From NCBI GenBank assembly GCA_021815645.1, contig JAKBAB010000015.1:1-33545 (forward strand): a stretch of 33,545 bases of DNA. Reading direction: 5' to 3'. Below the pieces are notes generated by a model that ran no database searches, was not told the DNA's origin, and saw only the letters and a list, made by a program, of their open reading frames with translations. Made by a program: the position numbers and the translations under genes. Positions 1 through 7,128 of this stretch are shown piece after piece. How positions within the stretch are numbered: position 1 is the first letter of the stretch; each line of letters starts with the position of its first letter. Source of the DNA: Actinomycetes bacterium (GTDB lineage Bacteria > Actinomycetota > Acidimicrobiia > Acidimicrobiales > RAAP-2).

Positions 1-227
1 CAAGACCCGAGGCACTCGTCGAGATCCGCCAGAAGGGCACAACTGCGAGTCGTGAGAGAACTTTCTTTACGTATTCAAGACGGGAAAAATCTGGAGTCAC
101 GGAGTGCAACGAGAACATTCAGGAGATCTGGGGCGTGGCAGCCAGGGGGACCGTCCAACTGCCGTCCGCCTCTTTCTGACCGCTGGCGAGCCGGTTGCCT
201 GGGGCAAGAAGACATTCGATAGTTGGC
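1..227. other. non-coding stretch, no gene recognised
   Basis: No reading frame here resembles a known protein. A minus-strand frame stays open from the NRAMP fragment through this stretch to about position 75, but residues past about 228 no longer match NRAMP and look like low-constraint read-through (Arg- and Pro-rich). I see no convincing tRNA or strong hairpin. Confidence 0.5.
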
Positions 228-401
228 CGCGATCAAGTCGACCGCGATAATTAGCGCGTTAGCGACGATGAGGATGGACAGCAGGACCGAAACGACGAAT
301 CGTCCGAAGTGACCAGAGCGCTTCGCCGCCAGCTTCCCCAGTCCCGAGTCGGTGGCCAACGCCGTTCGGTCACAAATCTCTTGAACCGCGGCCGTGAGGG
401 T
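228..401 (-). pseudogene. decayed fragment of an NRAMP-family transporter gene
   Basis: The stretch aligns without gaps to 2309-2481, inside the intact NRAMP gene on the same strand. I count about 158 of 173 identical positions (91%). The frame is kept and encodes a recognisable piece (AVQEICDRTALAT, then GHFGR and VVSVLLSILIVANAL), but it has a TAG stop just upstream, lacks the DDDPSG metal-site segment, and loses similarity abruptly at both ends. It covers roughly 58 of about 445 residues. It is best read as the remnant of a second NRAMP copy or of a partial duplication. It is unlikely to make a working product. Confidence 0.85.
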
Positions 402-688
402 GACCTACTCACGTCTCTCGTCGATCTATCAGCGTCCCTATTGCTAACTACTAATTACCCTGGGAACTCTCTGGGAGTCCCGTGCGAAATTGAATTCAAA
501 AGTGACTCGCACTCGTTCTCTTTTCTTGATATTCAGCGCGTTATGCACACTCTCTTAGAAAGCGCTGAGTCGATCTTGGAACTTTCTGTGAGGAGGATTA
601 CGGCCCGTAAAATTGAATTGACGCGATTGAGATTATCGGTCGTGTCGTATTGATCCATATTGCAACGAGAAACCTTAAAGGAGGGGCC
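402..688. other. AT-richer intergenic tract, probable leader of the next gene
   Basis: Positions 421-660 are about 45% GC (107 of 240 by my count), clearly lower than the coding DNA around it. No reading frame here resembles a protein. A small bulged hairpin (GGGA-a-CTC ... GAGTCCC, 462-481) is the only structure I see. The tract ends in a strong ribosome-binding site, AAAGGAGG at 678-685, serving the ATG at 689. It probably holds the promoter of the 689 gene, or is leftover DNA from the event that left the NRAMP fragment. Confidence 0.4.
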
Positions 689-970
689 ATGGGTCTACCG
701 GGAATGGTTTTAAGCGGACTATCCGCCGTAGTTGGTGCCATCATGTACTGGGCCGTCACCGCGCAAAGCTCCAATGTGGTTCAAAATCACGGATTCAGAC
801 TGTCGACCGTCGGCGTGATTTTGATGATCGCCGGAGCAGTGGGCTTCGTCGTGTCGTTGACCGTATTTCTGTCGTCGAGGCGCGCGCCGTCTCTGCCGAC
901 GCGAACGACCGATCGCGAGGTCGTCGACGACACGGGTCACCGGACGCTCTTCCACGAGGAGAAGCGGTAG
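689..970 (+). CDS. small two-TM membrane protein (DUF6458-like)
   Basis: A 93-residue protein of unknown function. The ATG is preceded by AAAGGAGG; an upstream in-frame ATG at 650 lacks such a site and would add a polar, unconserved leader. There are two predicted membrane segments, about residues 5-24 and 34-56 (the second rich in V, I, L and G), with a polar stretch between them and a charged C-terminal tail ending HEEKR. The arrangement, with VGVILMIAGAVGF in the second helix, resembles the small actinobacterial DUF6458 family. That assignment is by pattern only. The next gene is another tiny membrane protein in the same direction, so the two may be expressed together, perhaps in envelope stress. 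No catalytic residues are evident. Confidence 0.75.
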   Translation: MGLPGMVLSGLSAVVGAIMYWAVTAQSSNVVQNHGFRLSTVGVILMIAGAVGFVVSLTVFLSSRRAPSLPTRTTDREVVDDTGHRTLFHEEKR

Positions 971-1030
971 GGCCGAACTCAAAGATGAGGCCAGTGGCTC
1001 ACCGCATGGCCCGAATGAGTCGGCACGGCT

Positions 1031-1046
1031 CCCCGCCGATGCGGGG
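1031..1046 (+). terminator. GC hairpin after the small membrane gene
   Basis: CCCCGC / GCGGGG pair perfectly around a CGAT loop, followed by more G (a run of eight from 1043). It lies 60 bases past the stop of the 689 gene and 40 bases before the next start. There is no T-tract, so it may be a weak terminator or an RNA-stabilising hairpin. Confidence 0.4.
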
Positions 1047-1084
1047 GGGGCTTCAGACAGTTGTTGAACTAAAAAGGAGCAAAG

Positions 1085-1240
1085 ATGATTGCGTTTGGAC
1101 TGATTCTGCTGTTGATTGGCTTTCTGTTGCATATTGGCCTGTTGTGGACAATCGGCGTGGTGTTACTCGTCGTGGGCGCGGTGCTCTGGCTCCTCGGGGC
1201 GGCGGGACACGCCGTCGGGGGCCGGCGCCACTACTACTAA
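1085..1240 (+). CDS. 51-residue hydrophobic membrane protein (DUF6131-like)
   Basis: An ATG follows AAAAAGGAGC with ideal spacing and opens a 51-codon frame ending TAA. The product starts MIAFGLILLLIGFLL, then has LLWTIGVVLLVVGAVLWLLG and a short polar tail GGRRHYY. The two closely spaced hydrophobic helices with a small hairpin turn and the Arg/His/Tyr tail match the pattern of the actinobacterial DUF6131 family as I know it. Function is unknown. It is easily missed because of its length. A strong hairpin at 1302-1339 follows, and the preceding gene is a similar small membrane protein. Confidence 0.8.
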   Translation: MIAFGLILLLIGFLLHIGLLWTIGVVLLVVGAVLWLLGAAGHAVGGRRHYY

Positions 1241-1301
1241 CTTTGGCCACTGACGGCGATTCGCCGTCGACTCGCCGATGGCGAAGGTGAGTGAACGTCA
1301 C

Positions 1302-1339
1302 GAGACGAGGCCGGGCGGAATTTCGCCCGGCCTCGTCTC
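1302..1339. terminator. perfect 16-bp stem-loop between convergent genes
   Basis: GAGACGAGGCCGGGCG (1302-1317) pairs perfectly with 1324-1339 around the 6-base loop GAATTT. It abuts the stop codon of the minus-strand NRAMP gene and lies 62 bases past the stop of the 51-residue gene, so it can serve both convergent transcripts. No long T-tract follows on either strand, as is common in high-GC actinobacteria. A smaller palindrome (GACGGCGA/TCGCCGTC, 1252-1268) precedes it. Confidence 0.85.
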
Positions 1340-2677
1340 TCACAGAGAAACGCCACCCGAAGCGAACAAGACGACTGACGCGACTCCCATGACGGCGACC
1401 GTCAGCCACCCCAAAAAATTTGCGACCCGACCGTTTACGTACTCACCCATGAGAGAGCGACTGGTGGCGACCCGCATCACCACCGTTAGTAGGGGCGCCG
1501 CGATTACGCCATTTATCACCGCCACAAAAACGAGCAATTTGATGGGGTTGATGTTTAGGAGACTCAGAGCCGTTCCCCCCACGGTGCCCGTTGAGACCAA
1601 CAGGTAAAAGAGTGGGGCGTCTCGGGGAGATTTAGAAAAACCCCACTCCTTACCCACAATGCCCGACAGGCCCACCGAACCCGACGCCGCGAGCACCGGA
1701 ATCGCCAAGAGGCCGCTACCAATGAACCCGAGCGCGAAAATTACACTCGCGAAACGGCCCGCGAACGGCTTGAGGGACTGAGCCGCTTGGGCCGCGCTCT
1801 GAATGTTGACGATGTGATGGGCGTGCAAGGTGGCGGCAGTCGCCGCGATGATGGCGAACATCACAATGTTCGAGAGAGCCATCCCGCTGAAGACATCAGC
1901 CCTAGCCTTACTCTGCTTACGCTTCGCCCCGCGTGGCCGTCGACGCGCGAGTGGTAGTGGGCTGGTTCCGCCCTCGTCCTCAACGCGCATCTCTTCGAGA
2001 CGATTCGCGCTTTGCCAGAAAAAGAGGTACGGGGAGATCGTCGTACCGAGTAGAGCGACGAAGAGCGCCAGGTACCCTTTCGAAATCTCAAAGGAGGGAA
2101 CAAACGTGTGCCGGAGGACGAGTCCAAGGTGGTGCGTGACCATTACCGCAACGATGACGTAGGCCAGTAGCGCCATCGCGAGCACCTTGAAGACTTGACT
2201 AATTCGCGCGAAGGAGCCGACGACAATCGCCGCCGCGATAAGGACACCCGACAGAAGAGCCCACAGCCAGGTCGGTCCGGCGTGGAGCAACGTCATCCCT
2301 GAGCCAATCGCAATCAAATCTGCCGCGATGTTTAGAGCGTTAGCGACGATGAGGATGGAAAGCAGGACCGAAACGACGAGTCGTCCGAAGTGACCAAAGC
2401 GCTTCGCCGAAAGCTCCCCCAGTCCCGAGCCGGTGGCCAACGCCGTTCGGTCACAAATCTCTTGAACCGCGGCCATGAGGGGGAAACTGACCAGGGCCAG
2501 CCAGAGAAGCGACAGTCCGTACTTCGCTCCCGCCTGAGCGTAGGTGGCGATACCCGACGGATCGTCGTCCGAAGCCCCAGTAATAAGTCCCGGCCCGACC
2601 GCTCGCAAGTACTCGAGCCAGACGCGACGTTTCCCCCGGGAACTACCGTCGACGGGTCGAGACGACGTAGCGGCCAT
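1340..2677 (-). CDS. NRAMP-family divalent metal transporter, variant metal site
   Basis: A 445-residue integral membrane transporter of the NRAMP/SLC11 family, moving a divalent cation into the cell, probably proton-coupled. About eleven membrane segments are visible. Helix 1 carries DDDPSGIATY (about residues 37-46) where classical MntH has DPGN, and helix 6 has GTTISPYLFFWQ (about 210-221) without the metal-liganding methionine of classical Mn/Fe transporters. These substitutions are typical of NRAMP-related subgroups, some of which carry magnesium, so the substrate is open. A basic cytoplasmic loop (RRRPRGAKRKQSK) follows. I start at the internal ATG giving MAATSSRPVDG; a frame extended to 2794 would overlap the divergent lipid kinase and add an unconserved leader. 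Positions 2309-2481 are the source of the fragment at 228-401. Confidence 0.9.
   Translation of the reverse strand: MAATSSRPVDGSSRGKRRVWLEYLRAVGPGLITGASDDDPSGIATYAQAGAKYGLSLLWLALVSFPLMAAVQEICDRTALATGSGLGELSAKRFGHFGRLVVSVLLSILIVANALNIAADLIAIGSGMTLLHAGPTWLWALLSGVLIAAAIVVGSFARISQVFKVLAMALLAYVIVAVMVTHHLGLVLRHTFVPSFEISKGYLALFVALLGTTISPYLFFWQSANRLEEMRVEDEGGTSPLPLARRRPRGAKRKQSKARADVFSGMALSNIVMFAIIAATAATLHAHHIVNIQSAAQAAQSLKPFAGRFASVIFALGFIGSGLLAIPVLAASGSVGLSGIVGKEWGFSKSPRDAPLFYLLVSTGTVGGTALSLLNINPIKLLVFVAVINGVIAAPLLTVVMRVATSRSLMGEYVNGRVANFLGWLTVAVMGVASVVLFASGGVSL
2309..2481. repeat. direct repeat partner of 228-400
   Basis: This part of the NRAMP gene is about 91% identical, ungapped, to 228-400 and in the same orientation. 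It encodes the segment from AVQEICDRTAL to ALNIAADLI. Recombination between the copies would remove about 2.08 kb, including both small membrane genes. Confidence 0.85.
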
Positions 2678-2767
2678 GGCGGCGAGCCTACGCGCGACTC
2701 CTACTAAGTTCCCGGGAGGATCGTCGGCGCTCGCGGCGCTCAACCAGACGCCAAGTAAGGTCGTGCG

Positions 2768-3652
2768 GTGACTTCCATCGCGGTCATCGCCCACCGCAAG
2801 AAACTTTTAGGTGGCGGGCTCGACGAACTGCGCGAGATTCTCGCGAACCACGGTTATCCCAATCCCCTGTGGTACGAAGCGTCCAAGAGCCGAGAGACGG
2901 GAAAGCTCGCGAAAAAAGCTGTCGCGGACGGCGCCCAACTCATCTTCCTGTGGGGCGGAGACGGTACCGTGCAACGGTGCGTCAACGCAGTGGTGAACTG
3001 CGAGGTCGAACTGGCCATATTACCGGCCGGAACCGCGAACCTGCTCGCGACGAACTTGGGCATTCCAATACACCTCGCCCGTTCGGTGGAAGTAGGACTA
3101 AATGGAGTCGGTCGAAGACTCGACGTCGGTGTACTAAATGACAAGTGCTTCGCGGTCATGGCCGGCATCGGTATCGACGCCGTCGTCATGGAGAAAGTCG
3201 ACTCGGCGTTAAAAGACCGGCTCGGTCGATTTGCGTACTTCTGGACGGGCATCCGCGCGCTACGATTCGATCCCCTGCACGCGGTCGTTCGGGTCGACGG
3301 CGAAGAGTGGTTCACGGGGCGCGCGACGTGCATTCTCATTGGACAGATGAACTCCATCGGGGGCTCCGTCTCAGTTTTCCCGGAAGGACAACCGGACGAT
3401 GGCGTCGTTGAGGTGGGGGTCGTCACCGCCCAGAACGTCCGCGAATGGTTTCGCGTCTTGGCCCGGCTGGCGACGAACAGCGCTCACCTATCACCCCTGA
3501 CCAAAATGACCCAGGGCCACGACATAGACGTGGTCCTGGATCGGGCGACGCCCTACGAACTGGACGGTGGTGCGCGTAAGGCCCAGCGACACTTCACGGC
3601 CAGCGTAAAGCCGGGCGCAATTACCGTGCGCGTCCCACGACTCGAACTGTAG
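2768..3652 (+). CDS. DAGK-type lipid kinase (diacylglycerol/sphingosine kinase superfamily)
   Basis: A 294-residue cytosolic or membrane-associated lipid kinase that would phosphorylate a lipid hydroxyl with ATP. The diacylglycerol kinase catalytic fold is shown by GGDGT at residues 63-67 (nucleotide binding), PAGTANLLA at 86-94, and the C-terminal beta-domain with ELDGGARK near 260-267. The usual length for YegS/DgkB-like proteins is about 300. The start is GTG, with AAGG a few bases upstream. The superfamily includes diacylglycerol, sphingosine and ceramide kinases, and sequence alone does not pick between them. It is divergent from the NRAMP gene (90-bp shared region) and converges on the acyl-CoA synthetase that closes the lyase/FGGY kinase run, so a lipid-metabolic link is possible but not shown. 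Confidence 0.9.
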   Translation: MTSIAVIAHRKKLLGGGLDELREILANHGYPNPLWYEASKSRETGKLAKKAVADGAQLIFLWGGDGTVQRCVNAVVNCEVELAILPAGTANLLATNLGIPIHLARSVEVGLNGVGRRLDVGVLNDKCFAVMAGIGIDAVVMEKVDSALKDRLGRFAYFWTGIRALRFDPLHAVVRVDGEEWFTGRATCILIGQMNSIGGSVSVFPEGQPDDGVVEVGVVTAQNVREWFRVLARLATNSAHLSPLTKMTQGHDIDVVLDRATPYELDGGARKAQRHFTASVKPGAITVRVPRLEL

Positions 3653-3668
3653 TTAGAACCGGTGAACC

Positions 3669-3697
3669 GGTGGAGTCCCTCACTACGTCACTCCACC
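3669..3697. terminator. stem-loop between convergent genes
   Basis: GGTGGAGT (3669-3676) pairs perfectly with ACTCCACC (3690-3697) across a 13-base loop. It sits between the stops of the lipid kinase (+) and the acyl-CoA synthetase (-), so it may act on both. No T-tract. Confidence 0.6.
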
Positions 3698-3719
3698 AGA
3701 GCGACACGGGAGATCTCAG

Positions 3720-5429
3720 CTAAGTGAAATCCTCCTCGCGGTACTCGTTGTCGCTAGGTTCCTCGCGCATACTTTCGGCTCGTCGAAGTTCGACTCGCCG
3801 GATTTTCCCGCTAATGGTCTTGGGTAGATCGGCGAACTCTAGACGGCGAACTCGTTTGAAGCCGGCCAGGCGCTCACGACAGTGGCGCAAAATGTCACCC
3901 GCCAGCTCGCGAGACGGTACTTGGCCCGCCACCAGCGAGACGTAAGCCTTGGGCACCGAGAGACGCGCCTCGTCCGGGGCCGGTACGACGGCCGCCTCGG
4001 CGACGGCGGGGTGTTCAATCAAAACGCTCTCGAGCTCAAAGGGGCTGATGCGATAGTCACTGGACTTAAAAACATCGTCGTTACGACCTACGTAAGTTAT
4101 GTACCCGTTCGCGTCGCGCCGGGCGAGGTCCCCCGTGTGGTAACGACCGGAGTAGAAAGCCTCCTCGTTACGTTCGTCCTCTCCGCCGTCACTCGAGCGG
4201 TATCCGGCCATAACCCCTACGGGCCTCTCGGGTTCACAGCGCACGCAGATCTCTCCTTCGTCGGCGATACGGCCAGTCGTCGGATCGACAATGTCGATCT
4301 GATATCCCGGCAAGGGCCGACCCATCGAACCCGGTAAGACGATCTGGCCCGGTGGGTTGCCGACTTGAACGGTCGTCTCCGTCTGACCGAAGCCGTCTCG
4401 AATCGTGAGCCCCCACGCACTTCGGACCCGCTCAATTACTTCGGCGTTGAGCGGTTCACCGGCCCCGACCACCTCACGTAACTCGGTCTGCCACATCGCG
4501 AGGTCCAACTGAATGAGCGTGCGCCAAACGGTGGGGGGTGCACAAAAAGTCGTTACGCGCGCGTCACGAAGTACGTCGAGCAGACGGGCGGCGTTGAAGC
4601 GCTCGTAGTCAAACACGCACGTCGTGGCCCCGGCGATCCACGGTGCGAAGACGCACGACCAGGCGTGCTTGGCCCATCCGGGACTCGACACATTCAGGTG
4701 CACGTCTCCGGGAGTGAGGCCTATCCAGTACATCGTGCTCAAATGACCGACCGGGTAACTGACGTGCGTGTGTTCGACCAGTTTGGGCAGAGCCGTCGTG
4801 CCAGAGGTGAAGTAGATAAGAAGTGGGTCGTTCGCTCCGGTTTCGTGGGTCGCCACGAAGCTCGGCGAAGCGGCGGCGCTCTCGGAGTAGTCACGCCACC
4901 CCGGTCTCGGTCCCCCAACCGTTACCCGAAAAAAATCTCCGGGAACGTCGTCGAATCGTTCCGCGATCTCGCTCCGGGTAACGACCGCACCGACGTGGGC
5001 CCGCCGGACGCGGTCGGCCAGGTCAGCCGCGGTGAGCAGGGTGCTCGCGGGAACGAGAACCGCCCCCACCTTCATCGCCGCGAGCGTAACTTCCCACAGC
5101 TCCACCTGGTTGCCGAGCACTACGAGCATCCGCGTGCCGCGTACCACGCCGTGTTCGAGCATCCAGTTGGCTACTTGATTCGCCCGCCGTGAGAGTTGCG
5201 CGAACGTGTACGAGTCATCGCGGCCGTCGTCGGTAATTATTCGAAGTGCGACTTGATCTCCGCGTTCAACGACCAGTGCGCCATCGAACCAGTCGTGCGC
5301 GAAGTTGAACTGGTGGAACCTCGGCCACGTGAATCGCTCGCGCGCCGCGTCGTAGTCGCTGCGTAGTTCTAGCAACTGGTCCCGCGCCCGACGGAACGTC
5401 TCGGTGGCCGTTGGCTTCGCCTCACTCAT
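3720..5429 (-). CDS. medium-chain-type acyl-CoA synthetase (AMP-forming)
   Basis: A 569-residue member of the AMP-dependent synthetase/ligase family, activating a carboxylic acid as acyl-adenylate and then acyl-CoA. Motifs in order: FTSGTTALPK (207-216, phosphate loop), DGFGQTET (345-352, adenine site), YHTGDLA and GRNDDVFKSSDYRISP (hinge), and KTISGKIRR near the C-terminus with the catalytic lysine. The HTHVSYPVGHL and NVSSPGWAKHAWS segments are typical of the medium-chain/acetyl-CoA synthetase-like branch. The chain length preference cannot be read from sequence. It is the third gene of a same-strand run with the lyase-like enzyme and FGGY kinase, but a 139-bp gap with a hairpin and a direct repeat suggests it has its own promoter as well. 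Confidence 0.92.
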   Translation of the reverse strand: MSEAKPTATETFRRARDQLLELRSDYDAARERFTWPRFHQFNFAHDWFDGALVVERGDQVALRIITDDGRDDSYTFAQLSRRANQVANWMLEHGVVRGTRMLVVLGNQVELWEVTLAAMKVGAVLVPASTLLTAADLADRVRRAHVGAVVTRSEIAERFDDVPGDFFRVTVGGPRPGWRDYSESAAASPSFVATHETGANDPLLIYFTSGTTALPKLVEHTHVSYPVGHLSTMYWIGLTPGDVHLNVSSPGWAKHAWSCVFAPWIAGATTCVFDYERFNAARLLDVLRDARVTTFCAPPTVWRTLIQLDLAMWQTELREVVGAGEPLNAEVIERVRSAWGLTIRDGFGQTETTVQVGNPPGQIVLPGSMGRPLPGYQIDIVDPTTGRIADEGEICVRCEPERPVGVMAGYRSSDGGEDERNEEAFYSGRYHTGDLARRDANGYITYVGRNDDVFKSSDYRISPFELESVLIEHPAVAEAAVVPAPDEARLSVPKAYVSLVAGQVPSRELAGDILRHCRERLAGFKRVRRLEFADLPKTISGKIRRVELRRAESMREEPSDNEYREEDFT

Positions 5430-5470
5430 GGCGTCGCCCGCCCTACTCCCGGATTAGTACATCGCGCAAG

Positions 5471-5499
5471 CCTCACGTCGTGTGCCGTCACCTCACGTC
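5471..5499 (-). repeat. 9-bp direct repeat upstream of the acyl-CoA synthetase
   Basis: CCTCACGTC occurs at 5471-5479 and again at 5491-5499, exactly 20 bp apart, about two helical turns. It sits some 40-70 bases upstream of the synthetase start on the minus strand, just upstream of a TACTAAT that could be a -10 element. The spacing suits two protomers of a regulator bound on one DNA face. This is a candidate site only. Confidence 0.35.
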
Positions 5500-5555
5500 C
5501 TCCCCCTTCAGTTTGACCTAGATCACCGCCGTTCGTAGCACCACTGGCGATACCT

Positions 5556-5587
5556 CGAACTGGCGAACTCACGAGTTTGCCGGTTCG
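5556..5587 (-). terminator. hairpin spanning the FGGY kinase stop codon
   Basis: Two 14-base arms (5556-5569 and 5574-5587) are inverted repeats with 12 of 14 positions pairing around CACG. The structure includes the last codons and the stop of the kinase gene. It may terminate or process the lyase-kinase transcript ahead of the acyl-CoA synthetase. Confidence 0.45.
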
Positions 5588-7128
5588 CTACGGCGGAGGT
5601 GCGCCGCCCCTTGGTTAAAGGACCGCGAGAGCGCCGCGATGCGCGCGTACGCCAACGGGACAGCGCTCGGGTCGGGGGTGAAGCGAACTCCGTTGTCGTT
5701 CGCCTTGTCTCTACCGATCGGGCGCCCTTCGAGGGCCGCGAAAGCGAGCCGGGCGACGCCGCGAAGTTGAGCCAGGAGCGGCTCGGGAACCTGGATGACC
5801 TCACGATTCAACGCGTCGGCGAAAATCTGACACCAAAGTGTTGACTGCGCACCGCCCCCCAATAGGCGAATCGGCGATAGCGGTCGGCCCACAAATTTCT
5901 CCACGTGACCGAGCAGCCAGGCACTGTTGGCGCCAACCCCTTCCATGACGGCACGAATAACGTCGGCGCGATTCGTCGTAACCGACAGGTTGGAAAAACC
6001 GGCCCTCACGGACTTGTTTTCGCGCGGTGATCGTTCGCCGGCCAGCCAAGGTGTGAAGGAAACACCGTTCGCGCCGGGCGGCGAAGTGCCAGCCAGCGAA
6101 GTCATCTCAGTGAAACGCATTGGCGAACCGTCTATTGAGAGCACCCCCCGTAGCCACTCGAGTGCCCCGGCCCCCGTCTCTTGGTTGTTGGCCACCACGT
6201 AGGAGTCGTTGGTTAGTCCGGGCACGGCGGCGATTGAGTGAAGGACGTCGGTCTTTTTTTTCGCTACGGGACAACTGATCCACGACGTCGTTGACAACGC
6301 GAGGTGGGTCTCGAAGAGCGCCGTCGCACCCGAACCGAGCGCCGCCGCGTGCAAGTCCGGAATACCCGTGACGACGATCGTACCGGGGGCTAAACCGGTC
6401 TCGGCGACCGCGGCGGCGCACAGCTCGCCGACGACGGATCCGAAAGGCACTAGCGGCGCCAATCGGGTGACGTCGACGCCGACCCGCCGGGCGAGGCGGG
6501 TGTCGTACTCGTAGAGAGTGAGGCGGCGATTATCGGTTAGCCAGGAGGCGAGGCGCGAAGCGTGCGTAGCTGACGCCACACCGCTAAAGCGCATGGTTAA
6601 GTAGTCGACCGGCTCCATGAACCAGCGCGTCGCGGCCAAGACGTCACGTTGTTCGTGGTAGAGGTAGAGCATCTGGCCGATCGGGTCGGCGCCCGAGATT
6701 GACGGGGCGCCGCCACTGATTCGAAGAAAAGCCAACGCCGTGCGAACGTTGTAGCCCATGAACCGCCCACCGACGGTGGCGCGAGCGTAGGCTCCCCCGC
6801 GGGTGTCGCGCCACGTGAGACAGGGCCCGGTCGGTCGACCGGTCGCGTCGACGGGCACCGTCGACGCGTACTGACCAGTCACGGCCACCGCCCGAACTCG
6901 CGAAGTAGGTCCATCGACGTCGGACAACAGGCGGCGCGTCGCGGCGCAGATGAGCGTCCACCACTGCGCGGCGTCTTGCGTGGCGGCGCCACTGTCGTCG
7001 AAGTGAGTCGCCACGCGCTGAACGTCGTGGGCGACAATCTCGCCACTGGGTGACACCAGAGCCACCTTCGGACCCCCAGTACCCAAATCCACGCTCAAGC
7101 ACAGTTCCGAGGGGGGCGATGAACTCAC
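5569..7128 (-). CDS. FGGY-family kinase, substrate unknown
   Basis: A 519-residue ATP-dependent kinase of the FGGY family (xylulokinase, glycerol kinase and relatives). It has the phosphate-binding DLGTGG (14-19), LTWRD (104-108), GIPDLHAAALGSGA (255-268, with D258 the likely catalytic base) and LLGGGAQSTLW in the C-terminal lobe. Length is normal for the family. The usual substrate is a sugar or polyol, but specificity cannot be assigned. The GTG start overlaps the stop of the upstream PLP-enzyme gene (GTGA), so the two are almost certainly translated together and act on the same pathway. An oddity is a run of eight A in the coding strand (6254-6261, residues 289-291, Lys-Lys-Lys), a possible slippage site in otherwise GC-rich DNA. 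Confidence 0.9.
   Translation of the reverse strand: MSSSPPSELCLSVDLGTGGPKVALVSPSGEIVAHDVQRVATHFDDSGAATQDAAQWWTLICAATRRLLSDVDGPTSRVRAVAVTGQYASTVPVDATGRPTGPCLTWRDTRGGAYARATVGGRFMGYNVRTALAFLRISGGAPSISGADPIGQMLYLYHEQRDVLAATRWFMEPVDYLTMRFSGVASATHASRLASWLTDNRRLTLYEYDTRLARRVGVDVTRLAPLVPFGSVVGELCAAAVAETGLAPGTIVVTGIPDLHAAALGSGATALFETHLALSTTSWISCPVAKKKTDVLHSIAAVPGLTNDSYVVANNQETGAGALEWLRGVLSIDGSPMRFTEMTSLAGTSPPGANGVSFTPWLAGERSPRENKSVRAGFSNLSVTTNRADVIRAVMEGVGANSAWLLGHVEKFVGRPLSPIRLLGGGAQSTLWCQIFADALNREVIQVPEPLLAQLRGVARLAFAALEGRPIGRDKANDNGVRFTPDPSAVPLAYARIAALSRSFNQGAAHLRRSEPANS

Noticed and set aside
309..653. Plus-strand frame of 114 codons through the NRAMP fragment and AT-rich tract
   Set aside because: It is antisense to the NRAMP remnant, has no ribosome-binding site and its product resembles nothing.
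1043..1050. Run of eight G as a phase-variable switch
   Set aside because: It lies between genes and forms part of a hairpin; no reading frame depends on its length.
985..1290. Plus-strand frame of 101 codons over the 51-residue gene
   Set aside because: Arg/Gly-rich translation of GC-rich DNA in a shifted frame; the 51-residue frame has the ribosome-binding site and the hydrophobic pattern.
2678..2767. Metal-sensing riboswitch ahead of the NRAMP gene
   Set aside because: The 90-bp gap is short and I see no yybP-ykoY or M-box core elements.
2678..2794. N-terminal extension of the NRAMP gene
   Set aside because: Would overlap the divergent lipid kinase start and adds a non-conserved leader; the ATG at 2677 fits the family length.
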